Source: Streptomyces sp. NRRL S-37 (GTDB lineage Bacteria > Actinomycetota > Actinomycetes > Streptomycetales > Streptomycetaceae). From it: DNA of 64,000 nt. Position numbers and translations under genes: made by a program. Positions 28,207 to 37,174 of this stretch are shown here, one piece after another. The stretch lies in the NCBI RefSeq assembly GCF_000721605.1, contig NZ_JOIZ01000019.1:1-64000 (forward strand), written 5' to 3'. Every line of letters starts with the position of its first letter. Within the stretch, counting starts at the first letter, position 1. The notes under the pieces were generated by a model. The model searched no databases, was not told where the DNA came from, and was given only the letters and a program-made list of their open reading frames with translations.

Positions 28207-29330
28207 TGCGAAGCAGCAGCGGCAGGAACAGCAGCGGAAACAACGGCGGGAGCCGTGGTGGCAACAGCGGCGGCCGCGGCGGGAGCGGCGGGAGCGGTGG
28301 TGGCCGCGGTGGCCACCGCGGCTTCGGCGGCAACCGCGACAACCAGCAGGGCGGCCGTCCGAAGAAGCCGCGTCCGGAGGAGCGGCGCTACGACGTCGGC
28401 CCCGGCGCCACCCAGGAGGGCCCCAAGTCGGGCCGCGGGCCCACGGCCCGCGGAGGCGCCAAGGGCGGGCCGAAGAGGCCCCTGCAGCGGGGGCGCTCGG
28501 TCCCGGCCACGTCCCGTGAGTACGAGACGCGGGCCGAGGAGCGCAACCGCGAGCGGTACGCGGGCAAGAAGGACGTCAAGCTGCCCAAGACCTTCCCCGG
28601 CGCCGAGCAGGAGGGCGAGCGGCTGCAGAAGGTGCTCGCCCGCGCGGGCTACGGCTCCCGGCGCTCCTGCGAGGAACTGATCGAGCAGGCGCGCGTCGAG
28701 GTCAACGGCGAGATCGTCCTGGAGCAGGGCAAGCGGGTCGACCCGGAGAAGGACGAGGTCAAGGTCGACGGCCTGACCGTCGCGACCCAGTCGTACCAGT
28801 TCTTCTCGCTGAACAAGCCCGCCGGTGTCGTCTCCACCATGGAGGACCCGGAGGGCCGGCAGTGCCTCGGTGACTACGTCACCAACCGCGAGACCCGCCT
28901 CTTCCACGTCGGCCGGCTCGACACCGAGACCGAGGGCGTCATCCTGCTCACCAACCACGGCGAGCTGGCGCACCGGCTGACCCACCCCAAGTACGGCGTG
29001 AAGAAGACGTACCTGGCGGCCATCGTGGGCCCGATCCCGCGCGACCTGGGCAAGAGGCTCAAGGACGGCATCCAGCTCGAGGACGGGTACGCCCGCGCGG
29101 ACCACTTCCGGGTCGTGGAGCAGACCGGCAAGAACTACCTCGTCGAGGTGACCCTGCACGAGGGCCGCAAGCACATCGTGCGCCGCATGCTCGCCGAGGC
29201 CGGCTTCCCGGTCGACAAGCTGGTGCGCACCGCCTTCGGGCCGATCACCCTGGGCGACCAGAAGTCGGGCTGGCTGCGGCGGCTGTCCAACACCGAGGTC
29301 GGGATGCTGATGCAGGAGGTCGACCTCTAA
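28206..29330 (+). CDS. rluB: 23S rRNA pseudouridine synthase, RluB/RsuA family
   Basis: A 374-residue rRNA modification enzyme expected to form a pseudouridine in 23S rRNA (RluB type, near position 2605). The first 135 residues are a disordered Gly/Asn/Ser/Arg tract, a common actinobacterial addition that may bind RNA. An S4 domain starts at RLQKVLARAGYGSRRSCEELI (about residue 139). The catalytic domain has GRLDTETEGVILLTN with nucleophile Asp239, and HEGRKHIVRRML later. ATG 28206 overlaps the scpB stop. The scpA-scpB-rluB order is widespread in bacteria. Confidence 0.92.
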   Translation: MRSSSGRNSSGNNGGSRGGNSGGRGGSGGSGGGRGGHRGFGGNRDNQQGGRPKKPRPEERRYDVGPGATQEGPKSGRGPTARGGAKGGPKRPLQRGRSVPATSREYETRAEERNRERYAGKKDVKLPKTFPGAEQEGERLQKVLARAGYGSRRSCEELIEQARVEVNGEIVLEQGKRVDPEKDEVKVDGLTVATQSYQFFSLNKPAGVVSTMEDPEGRQCLGDYVTNRETRLFHVGRLDTETEGVILLTNHGELAHRLTHPKYGVKKTYLAAIVGPIPRDLGKRLKDGIQLEDGYARADHFRVVEQTGKNYLVEVTLHEGRKHIVRRMLAEAGFPVDKLVRTAFGPITLGDQKSGWLRRLSNTEVGMLMQEVDL

Positions 29331-29357
29331 AGAGCCTGCAAGGGCTTGTGCACCCGG

Positions 29358-29404
29358 CCCGCACCCCCTTTAATAGTCACTGCGACTATTAAAGGGGGTG
29401 CGGG
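29358..29404. promoter_or_regulatory. 47-bp palindrome: NrtR-like operator covering the ribosome-binding site
   Basis: Perfect 21-bp arms (29358-29378 and 29384-29404) flank ACTGC. The core TTTAATAGTC-N5-GACTATTAAA has the look of a Nudix-family NrtR operator. The right arm contains the AAAGGGGGTG ribosome-binding region and ends two bases before ATG 29407. The same bases can therefore bind a dimeric repressor as DNA, or fold in RNA to hide the ribosome-binding site. Confidence 0.8.
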
Positions 29405-29406
29405 TC

Positions 29407-30126
29407 ATGGACGGCTACGACAAGTACGCCTTCGAACCCTTCGCCGTCACCGTCGACCTCGCCGTGTTCACCCTTCGCGCGGGCGCCCTGCACGTCCTGC
29501 TCGTCGAGCGCGGCCAGGAGCCGTACGCCGGACGGTGGGCGCTGCCCGGCGGCTTCGTCCAGCCGGACGAGTCCGCCGAGAGCGCCGCGCGGCGCGAACT
29601 GGGCGAGGAGACCGGGCTGACGGACGTGTCCGGGCTGCATCTGGAGCAGCTGCGGACCTACAGCGAACCCGACCGCGACCCCCGCATGCGGGTCGTGTCC
29701 GTCGCGTTCGCCGCACTGCTGCCCGACGCCCCCGAGGCGCACGGCGGCAGCGACGCGGCACAGGCCCGCTGGACGCCGTACGACTCCGCGCGGGAGCTCG
29801 CCTTCGACCACGGCCGGATCCTGGCCGACGCGCGGGACCGCGTCGGCGCCAAGCTCGAGTACACCTGCCTCGCCACCGCCTTCTGCCCGCCCGAGTTCAC
29901 CCTCGGCGAGCTGCAACAGGTCTACGAGACCGTATGGGGCACCGCCCTGGACCGCCCCAACTTCCGGCGCAAGGTGCTCGCCACCCCCGGCTTCGTCGAA
30001 GCCGTACCCGGCGCCGCGCGCCTCACCGGCGGCCGGGGCAAACCCGCCGCCCTCTACCGCGCGGGCACCGCCGCCACCCTCCACCCGCCCCTGCTCCGGC
30101 CCACTCCGGAAGGACGCCCCGCATGA
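29407..30126 (+). CDS. nrtR: NrtR-like Nudix transcriptional regulator
   Basis: A 239-residue protein with an N-terminal Nudix domain and a C-terminal winged helix (about residues 155-225, LGELQQVYETVWGTALDRPNFRRKV), the NrtR architecture. The Nudix box at residues 49-71 is intact (GX5EX7RELXEEXG), so catalysis is possible, unlike some degenerate NrtRs. Known NrtRs sense ADP-ribose and repress NAD or pentose genes. The palindrome directly upstream and the ADP-ribosylglycohydrolase gene downstream fit this. ATG 29407 is chosen; GTG 29398 lies inside the palindrome. Confidence 0.85.
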   Translation: MDGYDKYAFEPFAVTVDLAVFTLRAGALHVLLVERGQEPYAGRWALPGGFVQPDESAESAARRELGEETGLTDVSGLHLEQLRTYSEPDRDPRMRVVSVAFAALLPDAPEAHGGSDAAQARWTPYDSARELAFDHGRILADARDRVGAKLEYTCLATAFCPPEFTLGELQQVYETVWGTALDRPNFRRKVLATPGFVEAVPGAARLTGGRGKPAALYRAGTAATLHPPLLRPTPEGRPA

Positions 30127-31145
30127 CCACGACCACCGTCACCAAGCGCGCCGCCACGGGTGCGCTCACCGGGCTCGCCCTGGGGGACGCGCTGGGCTTC
30201 CCGACGGAGTTCAACGACGTGCCGTCGATCCTCGCGAAGTTCGGTCCCTGGCGGGGGATGGACCTGCCCAGGCCGGCGATCGTCACCGACGACACCCAGA
30301 TGACCCTCGCGCTCGGCAGGGGACTGCGCACGGCCATGGACCGGGGACCGCTCGCCCCGAAGCGGCTGGCGCGGCCGGTGCGCGAGGAGTTCGTGGAGTG
30401 GTGGCGCTCGCCCGAGAACAACCGCGCCCCCGGCAACACCTGCCTCAAGGCCTGCTATCTCCTGTCCCGTGAGGACCGGGCCTGGCAGGACGCCAGCCAG
30501 ACCGGCTCCAAGGGCTGCGGCGCCAACATGCGCGTCGTCCCCATAGGCCTGGCCCCCGGCCTCACCGACGAACAGCGCGCCGGTGCCGCCCAGTTGCAGT
30601 CCGCCCTCACCCACGGCCACCCCACCGCGCTCGCCGCCTCCGACCTCACCGCACACGCCGTACGGCTGCTGGCGGAAGGCGCCGAGCCGACCGGTCTGAT
30701 CGGACTGCTGCGCTCCTACGCCTACGACAACCGCACCCGCTACCACGAGTCCTGGCTCGGCGACCTGTGGACCCGCGCCCAGGACCCCACCCCCGAGCAC
30801 TTCATCGCGCGCGGCTGGGACGAGTGCCTGACCGTCCTGGAACGCCTCCAGGACGCCGTACGCACCGTCTCGCCCGAGACCGACCCCTGCCTGGCCACGG
30901 GCGAGGGCTGGATCGCCGAGGAGGCCCTGGCGACCGGCCTGCTCTGCTTCCTCCTCTTCGTCGACGAACCCCTCACCGCCCTGCGCCGCGCCGCCTGCAC
31001 CGCGGGCGACTCCGACTCCATCGCCTGCCTCACCGGCGCCTTCGCGGGCGCGTACCTGGGCGCGGACGCCTGGCCGGCGGACTGGGCCGGCCGCATCGAG
31101 TACCGGGACGAGCTGCTGGCGCTGGGAACGCTCTGGGACGCCTGA
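30123..31145 (+). CDS. ADP-ribosylglycohydrolase (DraG family)
   Basis: A 340-residue Mg-dependent hydrolase that removes ADP-ribose from proteins or nucleic acids. It has ATGALTGLALGDALGFPTEF near the N-terminus, VTDDTQMTLALG with the metal-binding Asp pair, GSKGCGANMRVVPIGL, and the C-terminal metal motif AGDSDSIACLTGAFAGAYLG. ATG 30123 overlaps the stop of the NrtR-like gene (ATGA), so both are likely translated together under the same palindrome. A role in reversing ADP-ribosylation or recycling ADP-ribose is inferred from the pairing. Confidence 0.9.
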   Translation: MTTTTVTKRAATGALTGLALGDALGFPTEFNDVPSILAKFGPWRGMDLPRPAIVTDDTQMTLALGRGLRTAMDRGPLAPKRLARPVREEFVEWWRSPENNRAPGNTCLKACYLLSREDRAWQDASQTGSKGCGANMRVVPIGLAPGLTDEQRAGAAQLQSALTHGHPTALAASDLTAHAVRLLAEGAEPTGLIGLLRSYAYDNRTRYHESWLGDLWTRAQDPTPEHFIARGWDECLTVLERLQDAVRTVSPETDPCLATGEGWIAEEALATGLLCFLLFVDEPLTALRRAACTAGDSDSIACLTGAFAGAYLGADAWPADWAGRIEYRDELLALGTLWDA

Positions 31146-31199
31146 GCGACGCCCGTCCCGGCCCGAGACCGGTGACCGCCGGACGGGGCGCGGGCCGCG

Positions 31200-31943
31200 T
31201 CAGCCCTGTCCGGCGCTCCCGCCGCGTACGACGCCCCGCGCGGCCTCGTCGTACGGACCCGCCCGGAGGGCCGAGGCGCGGCGGGTGCGGACGAGGAAGT
31301 CCTCCACGCGCCGGCGGTCCGGTTCCGCGGGGAGCGGGCTGCGGTGGACGGCCTGCTCGGCCTCCCGCGCCAGACGGGTCATCCGCGCCTCGAACCCGGA
31401 CCAGGACACCTCGCCCCGCTTCACCGCGAGCAGCGGCTCGCGCTCCTCGCCCACGTCGACCGTGAGGGTGCCCGTACGGAGCAGGTCGCGGACGCTGATC
31501 AGCAGGCGGAGCAGGTGCATCGCGTGTTTCCAGCGCGGGGCGCCGTGCGCGCGGACGTCCGCCTCCAGCTTGCGGCGCTGGCCGTGGGCGTACCGCGTGA
31601 ACGTCTCGTGGACCTTGCGGGAGAGGAACGCCTCACGCAGGGACAGCAGCTCGCGGCCGGTGGCGTCGGCGTGCTCCACCAGCGGGGAGTGCAGGCACTC
31701 CAGGATGTTGGGGTTGGCGCGCAGGGCCAGCTCGCAGAAGCGTTCCAGCTCCCAGCTGAACTGCTCCTCGGCCGGGCCCTCGATGTGCGTCGGCGGCTTC
31801 TCGAAGCGCCAGAACAGGGGAGTGGGCGCGAGGAAGACACCCCGGCGGTCGGTGTCGCTGCCCTCGGTGGCCAGGCCGAAGGCGCGCGAACCCATGACAC
31901 AGGCGTAGATCGTGTGGTCACCGACCAGGGTCTCGGGGCGCAT
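31200..31943 (-). CDS. Predicted nucleotidyltransferase (DUF4269/YcgL-like)
   Basis: A 247-residue protein with a minimal nucleotidyltransferase signature: GSRAFGLATEGSDTDRRGV, with Gly18-Ser19 and metal-binding Asp30 and Asp32. The central region (EEQFSWELERFCELALRANPNILECL) and a helical C-terminus match the group of stand-alone transferases related to YcgL. The substrate is unknown; related folds modify RNA ends, proteins or antibiotics. It is convergent with the ADP-ribosylglycohydrolase gene (54 bp) and 22 bp from the Rieske gene on the same strand. Confidence 0.82.
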   Translation of the reverse strand: MRPETLVGDHTIYACVMGSRAFGLATEGSDTDRRGVFLAPTPLFWRFEKPPTHIEGPAEEQFSWELERFCELALRANPNILECLHSPLVEHADATGRELLSLREAFLSRKVHETFTRYAHGQRRKLEADVRAHGAPRWKHAMHLLRLLISVRDLLRTGTLTVDVGEEREPLLAVKRGEVSWSGFEARMTRLAREAEQAVHRSPLPAEPDRRRVEDFLVRTRRASALRAGPYDEAARGVVRGGSAGQG

Positions 31944-31965
31944 GCCCGGGAGCGTACGCGGTGGA

Positions 31966-32391
31966 TCACGCTCGGCGGATCGAATTTCCCTCCACCGCGA
32001 TCGGCTTCTCGGGCAGCGGCCGGGTCGCGGGGCCCCGCTCCACCGAGCCGTCGGTGATCCGGAAGCGGCTGCCGTGGCAGGCGCAGTTGACGGTGCCGTC
32101 CGCGACGTCGGCCACGACACAGTTCTGGTGGGTGCAGATCGCCGAGAAGGCCTTGAAGTCGCCCTCCCGCGGCTGGGTGACCACGATCTTCTCGTCCGGG
32201 AGGACCGTACCCCCGCCCACCGGGACGTCGGCGGTCGGGATCAGCTCCCGCCCGGCGGCCTCCGACGAGGTGCCGCCCCTGCTGCCGCCTCCGCCGTCTC
32301 CGCCGTTGCCGCCGTCCGAGCCGCAGCCCGCGGCCAGGGCCGCCGCACCCGTCGCGAGCAGAACCGTGCGGCGTGTTGCACAAGAGGTCAT
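31966..32391 (-). CDS. Rieske [2Fe-2S] lipoprotein
   Basis: A 141-residue exported iron-sulfur protein. The twin-arginine-like start (TSCATRRTVLLATGAAALAAGC) ends in a lipobox-like LAAGC, followed by a Gly/Asp-rich spacer. The Rieske domain carries CTHQNC and CACHGSRF, giving the two Cys and two His cluster ligands. No membrane helix other than the signal is seen. It resembles small Streptomyces Rieske proteins thought to act in electron transfer at the cell surface; the partner is unknown. ATG 32391 has GGGAG seven bases upstream. Confidence 0.9.
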   Translation of the reverse strand: MTSCATRRTVLLATGAAALAAGCGSDGGNGGDGGGGSRGGTSSEAAGRELIPTADVPVGGGTVLPDEKIVVTQPREGDFKAFSAICTHQNCVVADVADGTVNCACHGSRFRITDGSVERGPATRPLPEKPIAVEGNSIRRA

Positions 32392-32584
32392 GTCGTCACT
32401 CCCGGAGATCGCGGTTCCCGCATCCTGACACCGAATCCGCCGAACAAGAAGCAACTCACGACAAAACATCATGAAAAGTGCACACCGCCCGTCTCAGCGG
32501 GCGGGCGCCCGGCGCCGCCCCCGCGCGGGCTGACTACGCTGGACGACCGAACGACAGACAGGCACGTCAGCAAGGAGCATCGTC

Positions 32585-32947
32585 GTGGCGGTACGCGCGG
32601 TCCGGGGGGCCGTCCAGCTGGAGCGGGACGAGGCCGGTCACATGGAGGAACAGGTCGGCGCGCTGCTCACCGCGATCCTGGAGCGCAACGGCCTGCACAC
32701 CGACGACCTGATCAGCCTCTGGTTCACGGCCACGCCCGACCTGCACAGCGACTTCCCGGCCGCCGCCGCCCGCAAGCTCGGCATCGTCGACGTCCCCCTG
32801 ATCTGCGCCCAGGAACTGGACATCGAGGGCGCCATGCCCCGCGTCGTCCGGGTCCTCGCGCACATCGAGTGCGACAAGCCCCGCGCGGACATCGCGCACG
32901 TCTACCTCGGCGCGGCGGCCGCCCTGCGCAAGGACATCGCCCAGTGA
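32585..32947 (+). CDS. aroH: Chorismate mutase, AroH class
   Basis: This enzyme converts chorismate to prephenate in phenylalanine and tyrosine synthesis. It has 120 residues, the size of the trimeric AroH class. An N-terminal active-site Arg lies in AVRAVRGAVQ, with LWFTATPDLHSDFPAAAARKLG, VPLICAQELDIEGAMPR and the C-terminal HVYLGAAAALR also typical. GTG 32585 has AAGGAG ahead. It overlaps tyrA by four bases, so prephenate is made and used by adjacent gene products. Confidence 0.93.
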   Translation: MAVRAVRGAVQLERDEAGHMEEQVGALLTAILERNGLHTDDLISLWFTATPDLHSDFPAAAARKLGIVDVPLICAQELDIEGAMPRVVRVLAHIECDKPRADIAHVYLGAAAALRKDIAQ

Positions 32948-34029
32948 GAACCGCACTCGTCATCGGCACCGGACTCATCGGCACGTCCGCCGCGCTCGCC
33001 CTGAACCGGCGGGGCGTCGTCGTCCACCTCACCGATCACGACCCGGAGCAGGCCCGTACGGCCGCCGCGCTCGGCGCCGGCACGGACGAGGCCCCCGACG
33101 GGCCGGTCGACCTGGCGATCGTCGCCGCCCCGCCCGCCCACGTGGCCGACGTGCTCGCCGACGCGATGCGGCGCGGCGCGGCACGCGGCTACATCGACGT
33201 CGCCAGCGTCAAGGGCGGACCGCGCCGCGAGCTCCAGGAACGCGGACTCGGCCTGGCCCCGTACATCGGCACCCACCCCATGTCCGGCCGTGAGCGGTCC
33301 GGCCCGCTGGCCGCCACCGGGGACCTCTTCGAGGGGCGCCCCTGGGTGCTCACCCCGACCCGGGACACCGACACCGAGGTGCTGAACCTCGCCCTGGAGC
33401 TGGTCTCGTACTGCAGGGCCGTACCCGTCGTGATGGACGCCGACGCCCACGACCGGGCCGTGGCCCTCGTCTCCCACATGCCCCACCTGGTGTCCAGCAT
33501 GGTCGCCGCGCGCCTGGAGCACGCCGAGGAGGCCGCCGTACGGCTGTGCGGGCAGGGCATCCGGGACGTCACCCGGATCGCCGCCTCCGACCCCCGGATG
33601 TGGATCGACATCCTCTCCGCGAACCCCGGCCCGGTCGCCGACCTGCTCACGGACGTCGCCGCCGACCTGGAGGAGACCGTGCGCGCCCTGCGCGCGCTGC
33701 AGTCCTCCGACGAGGACAAGCGCCGCGAGGGCAGCACCGGCATCGAGAACGTGCTGCGCCGCGGCAACGCGGGGCAGGTCCGCGTCCCCGGCAAGCACGG
33801 CTCCGCGCCGCGCGTCTACGAGACCGTGACGGTGCTCATCGACGACCAGCCCGGCCAGCTCGCCCGCATCTTCGCGGACGCCGAGCGCGCCGGCGCCAAC
33901 ATCGAGGACGTCCGCATCGAGCACGCCACCGGACAGCAGGCCGGCCTGGTCCAGCTCATGGTGGAGCCCAAGGCGGCCCCGGCCCTCACCGCGGGGCTGC
34001 GGGAGCGGGGCTGGGCGATCCGCCAGTGA
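32944..34029 (+). CDS. tyrA: Prephenate dehydrogenase
   Basis: Oxidative decarboxylation of prephenate with NAD(P), leading to tyrosine. It has 361 residues. The Rossmann motif GTGLIGTS lies at residues 8-15, and THPMSGRERSGP and the active-site His in VSHMPHLVSSMVAARL are present. A C-terminal ACT domain (about residues 295-355, VTVLIDDQPGQLARIFADAE) suggests amino-acid feedback control. GTG 32944 overlaps the aroH stop. Confidence 0.94.
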   Translation: MRTALVIGTGLIGTSAALALNRRGVVVHLTDHDPEQARTAAALGAGTDEAPDGPVDLAIVAAPPAHVADVLADAMRRGAARGYIDVASVKGGPRRELQERGLGLAPYIGTHPMSGRERSGPLAATGDLFEGRPWVLTPTRDTDTEVLNLALELVSYCRAVPVVMDADAHDRAVALVSHMPHLVSSMVAARLEHAEEAAVRLCGQGIRDVTRIAASDPRMWIDILSANPGPVADLLTDVAADLEETVRALRALQSSDEDKRREGSTGIENVLRRGNAGQVRVPGKHGSAPRVYETVTVLIDDQPGQLARIFADAERAGANIEDVRIEHATGQQAGLVQLMVEPKAAPALTAGLRERGWAIRQ

Positions 34030-34214
34030 CGGAGCCGCCGGTGACGGGTGTACGCCGGTGACGGTCCGGGGCGGGGGAGGACCCGGGGGCGGCCCGTCCC
34101 CCGGAGGGCCGGATCGTCCGCTTGTCGGAAGGGTTCCGGGGGGCCGGTAATCTGGTGCGGGGCGTGTCCGCGCCCCGCACACACCACTCCACCGCACCAG
34201 GAAGGTGTTCCTCC

Positions 34215-34901
34215 GTGGAAAACGGCGCCGCCCAGCCCGTGATTGTCGCCATCGACGGCCCCTCCGGCACGGGCAAGTCGAGCACCTCGAAGGCCGTGGC
34301 GGCGCAGCTCGGCCTGAGCTACCTGGACACGGGCGCCCAGTACCGGGCGATCACCTGGTGGATGGTGACCAACGGCATCGACATAGACGACCCGTCCGCG
34401 ATCGCCGCCGTCGCCGGGAAGCCCGAGATCGTCTCCGGTACGGACCCCCAGGACCCGACGATCACCGTCGACGGTGTCGACGTGGCCGGCCCGATCCGCG
34501 GACAGGACGTCACCTCCAAGGTCTCCGCGGTCTCCGCGGTCCCCGAGGTGCGGACCCGGATCACCGAGCTGCAGCGGTCCATCGCCGCCTCCGCCGTCAC
34601 CGGCATCGTCGTCGAGGGCCGCGACATCGGCACCACCGTGCTGCCCGACGCCGACCTGAAGATCTTCCTCACCGCCAGCGCGGAGGCCCGTGCCGCCCGC
34701 CGCAGCGGCGAGCTCAAGGGCGCCGACCTGAACACCACCCGCGAGGCCCTGATCAAGCGGGACGCGGCCGACGCCGGCCGCAAGACCTCCCCGTTGGCCA
34801 AGGCCGGTGACGCGGTCGAGGTGGACACCACCGAGCTGACGCTGGCGCAGGTCATCGAGTGTGTCGTCACCCTCGTCGAGGAGAAGCGGGCCGGGAAGTG
34901 A
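34215..34901 (+). CDS. cmk: Cytidylate kinase
   Basis: This enzyme phosphorylates CMP and dCMP with ATP. It has 228 residues. The P-loop is GPSGTGKS at 15-22, with LSYLDTGAQYRAITW and the CMP-binding EGRDIGTTVLPDADLKIFLTA. The lid region RAARRSGELKG has an Arg-rich face. GTG 34215 lies after AGGAAGG. The stop overlaps the GTG of plsC by four bases. The 185-bp gap upstream holds GC-rich hairpins and a TAATCT -10-like element near 34150. Confidence 0.94.
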   Translation: MENGAAQPVIVAIDGPSGTGKSSTSKAVAAQLGLSYLDTGAQYRAITWWMVTNGIDIDDPSAIAAVAGKPEIVSGTDPQDPTITVDGVDVAGPIRGQDVTSKVSAVSAVPEVRTRITELQRSIAASAVTGIVVEGRDIGTTVLPDADLKIFLTASAEARAARRSGELKGADLNTTREALIKRDAADAGRKTSPLAKAGDAVEVDTTELTLAQVIECVVTLVEEKRAGK

Positions 34902-35545
34902 CCGACGTCCCATCGGAGCGCGGCGCCGAGGTCGGCCGGCGCATCGGCGTCGGCCTGATGTACGGGCTGTTCAAGCCGCGCGTGCTGGGCGCCTGGCGGG
35001 TGCCCACGGCCGGTCCGTTGATCTTCGCCGTGAACCACTCCCACAACATCGACGGCCCCATGGTCATGGGCGTGGCACCCCGGCCGACGCACTTCCTGAT
35101 CAAGAAGGAGGCGTTCGTCGGCCCGCTCGACCCGTTCCTGACCGGCATCGGCCAGCTCAAGGTGGACCGCGACACCACCGACCGCACGGCGATCTCCCGG
35201 GCGCTGGGCGTACTGGAGCAGGGCGGCGTCCTCGGCATCTTCCCGGAGGGCACGCGCGGCGAGGGCGACTTCGCCTCGCTCCGCGCGGGGCTCGCCTACT
35301 TCGCCGTACGCGGCGGAGCGCCGATCGTGCCGGTGGCCGTCCTGGGAAGTTCCGAGCGCCGCGGACGGTTGATCAAGGGACTTCCCCCGCTGCGTTCCCG
35401 CGTGGACGTCGTCTTCGGCGACCCCTTCGACGCGGGCGACGGCAGCGGCAGACGGACGCGCAAGGCGCTGGACGAGGCGACCGAACGCATCCAGAAACAG
35501 CTCACCGCCCACCTGGAAAACGCCAGGCGCCTCACCGGGCGCTAG
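34898..35545 (+). CDS. plsC: 1-acyl-sn-glycerol-3-phosphate acyltransferase family protein
   Basis: A membrane-associated acyltransferase of 215 residues. The HX4D motif is NHSHNID with His47 and Asp52, and the acyl-acceptor motif FPEGTRGEGD follows near residue 115. GAPIVPVAVLGSSE corresponds to the family's block IV. It probably makes phosphatidic acid or a related lipid. cmk-plsC-der is a common actinobacterial order, with four-base overlap upstream and 78 bp to der. Confidence 0.9.
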   Translation: MTDVPSERGAEVGRRIGVGLMYGLFKPRVLGAWRVPTAGPLIFAVNHSHNIDGPMVMGVAPRPTHFLIKKEAFVGPLDPFLTGIGQLKVDRDTTDRTAISRALGVLEQGGVLGIFPEGTRGEGDFASLRAGLAYFAVRGGAPIVPVAVLGSSERRGRLIKGLPPLRSRVDVVFGDPFDAGDGSGRRTRKALDEATERIQKQLTAHLENARRLTGR

Positions 35546-35623
35546 GCGACACTGAGTAGTGGACCGGCCCCGTGCACGGGGCGTTCCACCGATCGCCACG
35601 ATGAACGCAGAGGTACGGACTTC

Positions 35624-37114
35624 ATGAACGACCACATCCAGCCCGACGGCTCGGACGCGTACGAGGGTGCGCACGAGCACGATCACGGGGCGCTGGGCGA
35701 TGCCGAGTTCGCGGAGTTCATGGAGCTCGCCGCGGAGGAGGGCTTCGACCTCGAGGACGTCGAGGGCGCCATCGAGGCGGCGGGCCACGGTCCGCTGCCC
35801 GTGCTCGCCGTCGTCGGCCGTCCCAACGTGGGCAAGTCGACCCTGGTGAACCGCATCATCGGCCGCCGTGAGGCGGTCGTCGAGGACAAGCCGGGCGTCA
35901 CCCGCGACCGCGTCACCTACGAGGCCGAGTGGTCCGGCCGCCGCTTCAAGGTCGTCGACACCGGCGGCTGGGAGCAGGACGTCCTCGGCATCGACGCCTC
36001 CGTGGCGGCCCAGGCCGAGTACGCGATCGAGGCCGCCGACGCGGTCGTCTTCGTCGTGGACGCCAAGGTCGGCGCGACCGACACCGACGAGGCCGTCGTC
36101 CGGCTGCTGCGCAAGGCGGGCAAGCCGGTCGTGCTGTGCGCCAACAAGGTGGACGGCCCGAGCGGCGAGGCCGACGCGTCCTACCTGTGGTCCCTGGGCC
36201 TCGGTGAGCCGCACCCGGTCTCCGCGCTGCACGGCCGCGGCACCGGCGACATGCTGGACCAGGTCCTGGAGGCCCTGCCGGAGGCCCCGGCACAGACCTT
36301 CGGCACCGCGGTCGGCGGTCCGCGCCGCATCGCCCTGATCGGCAGGCCCAATGTCGGCAAGTCCTCGCTGCTGAACAAGGTCGCGGGCGAGGAGCGGGTC
36401 GTCGTCAACGAACTCGCCGGAACCACCCGTGACCCGGTCGACGAGATGATCGAACTCGGCGGCAAGACCTGGAAGTTCGTCGACACGGCAGGCATCCGCA
36501 AGCGCGTCCACCTCCAGCAGGGCGCCGACTACTACGCCTCGCTGCGCACCGCCGCCGCCGTCGAGAAGGCGGAGGTGGCCGTCGTCCTCATCGACGCCGC
36601 CGAATCCATCTCGGTGCAGGACCAGCGGATCGTCACCATGGCCGTGGAGGCGGGCCGCGCGATCGTCCTCGCCTTCAACAAGTGGGACACCCTCGACGAG
36701 GAGCGCCGCTACTACCTGGAGCGGGAGATCGAGACCGAGCTCGGCCAGGTGGTGTGGGCGCCGCGGGTGAACGTCTCGGCGCGCACCGGCCGGCACATGG
36801 AGAAGCTGGTCCCGGCCATCGAGACGGCCCTGGAGGGCTGGGAGACGCGAGTCCCGACGGGCAGGCTGAACGCCTTCCTCGGCGAGCTGGTCGCCGCCCA
36901 CCCGCACCCCGTGCGGGGCGGCAAGCAGCCGCGCATCCTGTTCGGCACCCAGGCCGGCACCAAGCCGCCGCGGTTCGTGCTGTTCGCCTCCGGCTTCATC
37001 GAGGCGGGCTACCGGCGGTTCATCGAGCGCCGGCTGCGGGAGGAGTTCGGCTTCGAGGGGACGCCGATCCATATCTCCGTGCGGGTGCGGGAGAAGCGCG
37101 GCAAGAAGAAGTAG
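35624..37114 (+). CDS. der: Ribosome-associated GTPase Der (EngA)
   Basis: A tandem GTPase needed for 50S assembly, 496 residues. The first G domain has GRPNVGKS at 65-72 and DTGGWEQ. The second has GRPNVGKS at 240-247, DTAGIRKR and FNKWD. The C-terminal KH-like domain ([25 protein letters not shown]) ends in a Lys/Arg-rich tail. The first 55 residues are an acidic actinobacterial extension. ATG 35624 is preceded by a weak AGAGG. A strong bidirectional hairpin follows. Confidence 0.95.
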   Translation: MNDHIQPDGSDAYEGAHEHDHGALGDAEFAEFMELAAEEGFDLEDVEGAIEAAGHGPLPVLAVVGRPNVGKSTLVNRIIGRREAVVEDKPGVTRDRVTYEAEWSGRRFKVVDTGGWEQDVLGIDASVAAQAEYAIEAADAVVFVVDAKVGATDTDEAVVRLLRKAGKPVVLCANKVDGPSGEADASYLWSLGLGEPHPVSALHGRGTGDMLDQVLEALPEAPAQTFGTAVGGPRRIALIGRPNVGKSSLLNKVAGEERVVVNELAGTTRDPVDEMIELGGKTWKFVDTAGIRKRVHLQQGADYYASLRTAAAVEKAEVAVVLIDAAESISVQDQRIVTMAVEAGRAIVLAFNKWDTLDEERRYYLEREIETELGQVVWAPRVNVSARTGRHMEKLVPAIETALEGWETRVPTGRLNAFLGELVAAHPHPVRGGKQPRILFGTQAGTKPPRFVLFASGFIEAGYRRFIERRLREEFGFEGTPIHISVRVREKRGKKK

Positions 37115-37130
37115 CCGACGGCGGGCATGA

Positions 37131-37163
37131 CGAAGGGGCGGTCCCGGTGGGGCCGCCCCTTCG
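37131..37163. terminator. Bidirectional hairpin terminator after der
   Basis: Arms CGAAGGGGCGG (37131-37141) and CCGCCCCTTCG (37153-37163) are perfect. The 11-base centre can extend the stem with TCCC/GGGG. It lies between der and the convergent hypothetical gene. Confidence 0.85.
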
Positions 37164-37174
37164 CCGTGCCCGGG

